Below the pieces are notes generated by a model that saw only the letters and a program-made list of their open reading frames with translations, did no database searches and was not told where the DNA came from. From contig JAAFKJ010000116.1 of the NCBI GenBank assembly GCA_021399395.1, positions 1 through 36,565 on the forward strand: a DNA stretch of 36,565 bases, written 5' to 3'. The translations under genes were made by a program, and so were the position numbers. This DNA comes from Candidatus Heimdallarchaeota archaeon. GTDB taxonomy: Archaea; Asgardarchaeota; Heimdallarchaeia; Heimdallarchaeales; Heimdallarchaeaceae. Below are positions 32,869 through 36,565 of this stretch, one piece after another; within the stretch, counting starts at the first letter, position 1, and each line of letters begins with the position of its first letter.

Positions 32869-35748
32869 ATGAAAGGAGAAATACGAGAAGTTCTACAGCT
32901 GATAAATAAAACTAAAAAAACAATTACTAAACTCCAGAAACAGAACAAGACACAGTTCCTTGAAGAAACAAAGAAGGATAATTCCAGTTATAGTGTCAAT
33001 AATTCCAAACGAATACATTTAGAAAGTATCGAGTTTCACAGCAATATCTCTTGGGATGTCCTACTGAACCTAACAGAAAAGAAGTATGGTTCTCTCGCTG
33101 ATAATGACAGATTGTTTGCAGATCTGATTAAATCATTGTTTTTTCCCAATCTAGACTTAATTAAAGACGTTCTAAACAATAAAACCAATTTAACTGAATG
33201 GAAGAGAAATATCAAAGATTTGAAATCGATATTCAAAAACCAAAAAGGAATTTCCTTTGGCGAATACATTTTTAGAGAAAACTTGAGATTCTCTCAAAAG
33301 ATTTATGATTCATATAGAAAACTGGATTTATTTGGTAAGGATCTCGATAGGGATTATAAACGGGATATTACCAGAGATTTCTTCGATAAATACGGTTCTG
33401 ATATTACTGATAAAATAGAAAAAAAATATGGGTTATTTTATGAAGAAGCAAGAGTTTTTACAATATACCTTGCTTGTATGGCTGATTTTGATAAAACTGT
33501 TCTGGGTTTTGATTACGGTTCTATGCATGAATTCTTCCAAAACGTTTGGATGAAAATCAATTGTAACCAAGATAAACTAAGGCAAAGACAATATGTATCC
33601 GATAACGAGATAAAGCAGATAGTTCATTCAAACTTTTCTAGATTTAAGACAAGTGTATCCTCAGGATTTGATTCTTACTTTGTTTTACTCAATCAAGAGG
33701 AGTTTGAATTATGGTTTGTAGAACAGAAGTGTGGTAATAGTTATGTGATATGTAAAAACTACAAGAACATTGCTGATCCATTGCACAAGTCAGTTTTCAA
33801 TTTAGCTAACAGACGCACAGATAGGAAATTACAGGATTCTTTGCAACAAGCAGGATTTACTGTCTTACAGAGCATAGACTTTGCTGGCGCTCTGTTTAGG
33901 CGTTATACTTACTACTATGATGCAATAGGAAATAATTTTCTAGGAAAAATGAAAGTCCAAAAATATACTCATGATTTGATATTTGGAATAGAAAGAAATG
34001 GATTCCCAAACGCAAAACAATTGGCAAGAAAGCTCATTAAAGCAGCTAAGGATAATCATAGATTAATAGCCCTGATTCAAAATGGACTTACCTTAGGTGA
34101 AGATAGAAAAGTGGTAAAACATATTGATCTAATTGACAAAAAGAAGCAAACAATACGTATTTTTGGGGAGATATTCACTTTCAAACCAACACGAAATAAG
34201 AAAGGAGAATATATTGTAGCGATTGAGGGCTACTCTAGAAATTTACTAAAGAAAATGAAAAAGAACGACCCAAAGTTTAATCCTGCACCGTATGATCAAC
34301 TGAATAATATCTTCCAAACTATCTCGCAAGGAAGAAACTGTAGGATCAAAGAGAAGTTATCCTCTGATGAGTATATCAAAGTTATACTTACCAACTATAA
34401 CGATATACTCTATGAGATTTTTAATTATCTTACCAACAAAGAAAACTTTGTCTCTTTTGAAAAACTCAAAGATGGTAGGACGTTTGTGTGCAGCGAAATA
34501 GCTTCAGAAGAGATATCACCAGTAAGAGAGTGGTTAGAGTACAATCAACAACGCTATTCAGCAATACCCTATATTACTAACTATTTATGGAAATTACCTT
34601 TCTTTGGCAAACTGAGAGAGATAAGTAGAAATGACAACTTAAAAATGAGTAAAGCAAAAGAGTTAGCATACAAGAAACTGTTTTCAAATAACGATAACGA
34701 AGTGCTAAGCTTCTTGGAAGAAATACAATCAGATGATTTTGCAGAGGAAGATTACGAGAAGAGAGTGAAAGCAAATCCTGAATACTCTTTTCTATTTGGT
34801 TTGCTGTATCTGTTAAAAGGGAATACATGGTTAAAACTTCGAAAGAACTTGTTTGAACAGGGAGATACTCTTCGTGCACTTGTTTTTCTGGATGAAGAAG
34901 GAAGACCAGTAAGAATATTTGGAGATGATGAAAAACTCGATTCAGTGGAAAATCCATATCTGAATATTAAAATGGATTTTTATGAAATCTTTAGTAAGAA
35001 TAGATTATTAGATCGCAACATACTCTCAACTTTTCCTATTGCTATTAAGTCAGGGAAATCAGCAAAAAGATATCCAGAGTTGAAGTTTAGATTCTGTAGA
35101 GCAGATGGTAGAAGAGCAGGAGAGAAAGGGAAGGAAGCGAGAAGGATGTATATAGAAAGAATCAGAGAGAAGATAGGGCACATAGAAGAAATAAATGATG
35201 TGATTGATATTCTGATTTCGAAACCAGCAATTGCTTTCAATCTGTTAAGGGGGGAAAATAGAGAAGTAATGATGAAATTATTCATATTTTTGCTCTTTGA
35301 ATATAATGAGGTTTGGAAGGAGTTTAGTAAATCAGTAATAGAATATTTGGAGAAGAAACTTCAAATTCCTATTGACAACATGGTTCTAAGTAATAAATTT
35401 GTTAAAAGAGGATTGAGCATAAAAGTGAACTCAGTAGAAGTGAGTTCTAATGGTAAATGGTTGTTTCAATATGAGGTGTTAAAAGGATCAACTAAAGTTT
35501 TAGAGAGAAAAATAGAAGTTCTTCCAGCTTTTACCAATATTCGAAATAAAAATACTTCAAAAGAAAATTTGAATCTAAATGAATTAACTTTGTTTTGTGA
35601 CCATAATCCGCTGTACTTAAACGTTTTATCTATTTTAGAAGCAGAAGTAATGCCACTTATCCTAGTGAAAAGTGAGAAAAATATAATTTCCAAAATACGT
35701 AAAAAATGGAAGAATGGTGTAAATTGGATGGAGAAAGCTTGTGTATAG
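32869..35748 (+). CDS. Large unknown protein between tRNA fragments
   Basis: A 959-aa protein I do not recognise. It begins with a Lys/Glu-rich coiled coil (IREVLQLINKTKKTITKLQKQ), then a mixed alpha/beta body rich in aromatic residues, and a basic C-terminus (KIRKKWKNGVNWMEKACV). There is no signal peptide or membrane helix. A weak nuclease-like pattern, D268...E285-Q-K287 after strand FELWFV, is visible but unproven. The open frame continues upstream to codon ATT at 32803, adding 22 coiled-coil residues, with GGGTGATT at an ideal distance before that ATT; no ATG/GTG/TTG exists there. The gene lies between a tRNA 3' remnant and an intact tRNA, as cargo of an integrated element would. Confidence 0.75.
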   Translation: MKGEIREVLQLINKTKKTITKLQKQNKTQFLEETKKDNSSYSVNNSKRIHLESIEFHSNISWDVLLNLTEKKYGSLADNDRLFADLIKSLFFPNLDLIKDVLNNKTNLTEWKRNIKDLKSIFKNQKGISFGEYIFRENLRFSQKIYDSYRKLDLFGKDLDRDYKRDITRDFFDKYGSDITDKIEKKYGLFYEEARVFTIYLACMADFDKTVLGFDYGSMHEFFQNVWMKINCNQDKLRQRQYVSDNEIKQIVHSNFSRFKTSVSSGFDSYFVLLNQEEFELWFVEQKCGNSYVICKNYKNIADPLHKSVFNLANRRTDRKLQDSLQQAGFTVLQSIDFAGALFRRYTYYYDAIGNNFLGKMKVQKYTHDLIFGIERNGFPNAKQLARKLIKAAKDNHRLIALIQNGLTLGEDRKVVKHIDLIDKKKQTIRIFGEIFTFKPTRNKKGEYIVAIEGYSRNLLKKMKKNDPKFNPAPYDQLNNIFQTISQGRNCRIKEKLSSDEYIKVILTNYNDILYEIFNYLTNKENFVSFEKLKDGRTFVCSEIASEEISPVREWLEYNQQRYSAIPYITNYLWKLPFFGKLREISRNDNLKMSKAKELAYKKLFSNNDNEVLSFLEEIQSDDFAEEDYEKRVKANPEYSFLFGLLYLLKGNTWLKLRKNLFEQGDTLRALVFLDEEGRPVRIFGDDEKLDSVENPYLNIKMDFYEIFSKNRLLDRNILSTFPIAIKSGKSAKRYPELKFRFCRADGRRAGEKGKEARRMYIERIREKIGHIEEINDVIDILISKPAIAFNLLRGENREVMMKLFIFLLFEYNEVWKEFSKSVIEYLEKKLQIPIDNMVLSNKFVKRGLSIKVNSVEVSSNGKWLFQYEVLKGSTKVLERKIEVLPAFTNIRNKNTSKENLNLNELTLFCDHNPLYLNVLSILEAEVMPLILVKSEKNIISKIRKKWKNGVNWMEKACV

Positions 35749-35753
35749 AAAGG

Positions 35754-35887
35754 TGGTGGGGCACGACGGATTCGAACCATCGACCAATCGGTTTCTCAGT
35801 TTTGACTCATAAAAAATATGAGCCGAGCGCCTCTTAATTGCAAGGTACGCAACCTTGCAGTTTCTAACCAAGCTGAGCTAGTGCCCC
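35754..35887 (-). tRNA. tRNA(CAU), Met or Ile2, with two introns
   Basis: Acceptor GGGGCAC pairs with GTGCCCC; the discriminator is A and CCA is encoded (35754-35756). The anticodon CAT is at 35818-35820. A 24-nt intron at 35793-35816 sits after position 37 with a standard bulge-helix-bulge (CTCA/TGAG, bulges TAT and AAA). A second intron of about 32 nt (35831-35862, ends uncertain by 1-2) interrupts the D-arm and holds a perfect 8-bp stem TGCAAGGT/ACCTTGCA; removing it restores TTAGAGCGCTCGG. The mature length is about 75 nt plus CCA. The variable loop and T-arm resemble Ile2 more than elongator Met. Confidence 0.9.
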
Positions 35888-36027
35888 TTATTCTACTATA
35901 TTGCCACATGCTTCTTATTTTAAGTTTTTTCTTCGCTTCTAAAAATATCTTCCAGGAATGTATTCTTTTAAATTCATTCTTGGTTTAAAACAACCTTCTA
36001 ACTAAGAATCTTATACAACTGTTAAGA

Positions 36028-36321
36028 TCATTGTATTTTTTCATCACGTTTTGGTCCTGAAAGGATTGGATTTACGTATCTTGAAATAGATTCAGATAAT
36101 GTATTAATTTCTCCAGTTGAAAATTTCTCTCCTCTTTTTTTAGAACAACTATTACATAATCCTGCTGGCAGTACTACTTTAGAAACCAGATCTTTTTTTT
36201 CCCTACTTATACACCTACCACAAAGGGGTTTCTCACATTCCTCACATGAAAATCTAGCTGTAGCTCCACAGTTTAAGCAGATTAAAACTATTTCTTCATT
36301 CTTCTCGCTTATGATTATCAC
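36028..36321 (-). CDS. Small zinc-finger protein, B-box-like
   Basis: A 97-aa protein with an array of cysteines: CLNCG, CEECEKPLCGRC and CNSC. The spacing CxxC-x8-CxxC-x4-CxxC recalls B-box or similar double zinc-binding modules. The rest is polar, ending in SGPKRDEKIQ. No catalytic motif or membrane segment is seen. It starts with GTG at 36321 with no good Shine-Dalgarno motif. It lies between the CAU tRNA and the lipoyl synthase gene on the same strand as both. The role is unknown. Confidence 0.65.
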   Translation of the reverse strand: MIIISEKNEEIVLICLNCGATARFSCEECEKPLCGRCISREKKDLVSKVVLPAGLCNSCSKKRGEKFSTGEINTLSESISRYVNPILSGPKRDEKIQ

Positions 36322-36380
36322 AATAATATTAATAGAATTCTCTAATATTAAACCCCAACACTTTCTCTGAGTTTGAAAAG

Positions 36381-36565
36381 TTAGTCCGCTAGTAAGAAAT
36401 CTGCTTCTTCAGCATTGAAGGAACTTCGAACAAAAGGTGCTGATGCAACAAATTGAAAACCCAGTTCATATGCTTTTTCTTCATATTGTTTGAATAAATC
36501 TGGATGAACAAACTCCTCAATTTCCAGATCTGAACTTGGAGGTTTAAGATATTGTCCTATTGTTA
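36381..36565 (-). CDS. lipA: Lipoyl synthase, C-terminal fragment cut by the window
   Basis: Only the last 61 codons lie in the window. The reading TIGQYLKPPSSDLEIEEFVH, then PDLFKQYEEKAYELGF and VASAPFVRSSFNAEEA, is the C-terminus of LipA (canonical TIGQYLxP, F..VASGPLVRSSY). LipA is a radical-SAM enzyme that inserts two sulfurs into octanoyl groups to make lipoate. The catalytic Cys motifs are outside the window. The stop is TAA at 36381-36383. Confidence 0.92.
   Translation of the reverse strand, partial: TIGQYLKPPSSDLEIEEFVHPDLFKQYEEKAYELGFQFVASAPFVRSSFNAEEADFLLAD

Noticed and set aside
33661..33735. PD-(D/E)xK nuclease domain in the 959-aa protein
   Set aside because: Only a weak D...ExK pattern after one hydrophobic strand; no full motif context, so it is mentioned but not claimed.

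Overview
The window comes from an archaeon, very probably an Asgard archaeon. The information-processing genes are archaeal: PolD small subunit DP1, EF-1 alpha, eIF6, eL20, eL31, eL39, eS19, PDCD5, prefoldin alpha, Sec61 beta, RNase P subunit Rnp4 and an STT3/AglB oligosaccharyltransferase. Two Roadblock/LC7 proteins and a Ras/Rab-like small GTPase sit among them, a combination typical of Asgards. The DNA is AT-rich by eye. Start sites often carry an AGGTG/GGTGAT Shine-Dalgarno motif, and TTG and GTG starts are common. Every complete tRNA gene encodes its CCA end. An assignment within Asgards (for example Heimdallarchaeia) would be a guess.

Layout. 1-3.4 kb: the 3' part of tRNA-Ser, topoisomerase I, a small Zn protein, and on the minus strand Sec61 beta, a MazG-type protein and a thioredoxin-like protein. 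3.5-9.8 kb: intron-containing tRNA-Arg, DP1, a Roadblock protein, AglB and EF-1 alpha; the last two share a leader motif. 9.9-13.8 kb: a minus-strand cluster eS19-PDCD5-eL39-eL31-eIF6-eL20-prefoldin-FtsY. eL39 is only 51 aa. eL31 carries a long acidic tail. Upstream of the cluster is a GC-elevated, probably structured RNA locus. 14.2-17.1 kb: a small membrane protein, the small GTPase, a metallo-beta-lactamase-fold protein and a TPR protein.

17.2-20.6 kb is an accessory islet of three predicted surface proteins: one of unknown type, one NosD-like beta-helix and one NHL propeller. Each has an N-terminal signal and a C-terminal membrane anchor. The first is bracketed by an exact 30-bp direct repeat. 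The other two lie between an intact tRNA-Cys gene and two partial copies of its 3' end. 20.6-28.7 kb: a class V aminotransferase, an unknown small protein, a P-loop protein next to a second Roadblock protein, an orphan adenine methyltransferase, a NodB-type deacetylase, a CRM RNA-binding protein, Rnp4 and an unknown 377-aa protein. 28.8-32.6 kb: FtsZ, two tRNA-Gly genes, and a RuBisCO plus ribose-1,5-bisphosphate isomerase operon, the core of the archaeal AMP/nucleoside salvage route (AMP phosphorylase is not in the window).

32.7-35.9 kb: an unrecognised 959-aa protein lies between a decayed tRNA 3' end and an intact CAU tRNA that has two introns, one of them in the D-arm. The window ends with a zinc-finger protein and the C-terminus of lipoyl synthase.

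The most interesting signal is recurrent: tRNA 3'-end fragments bracket single orphan or surface genes at two separate tRNA loci, and no integrase is visible. This looks like small tRNA-targeted gene cassettes or their remnants.
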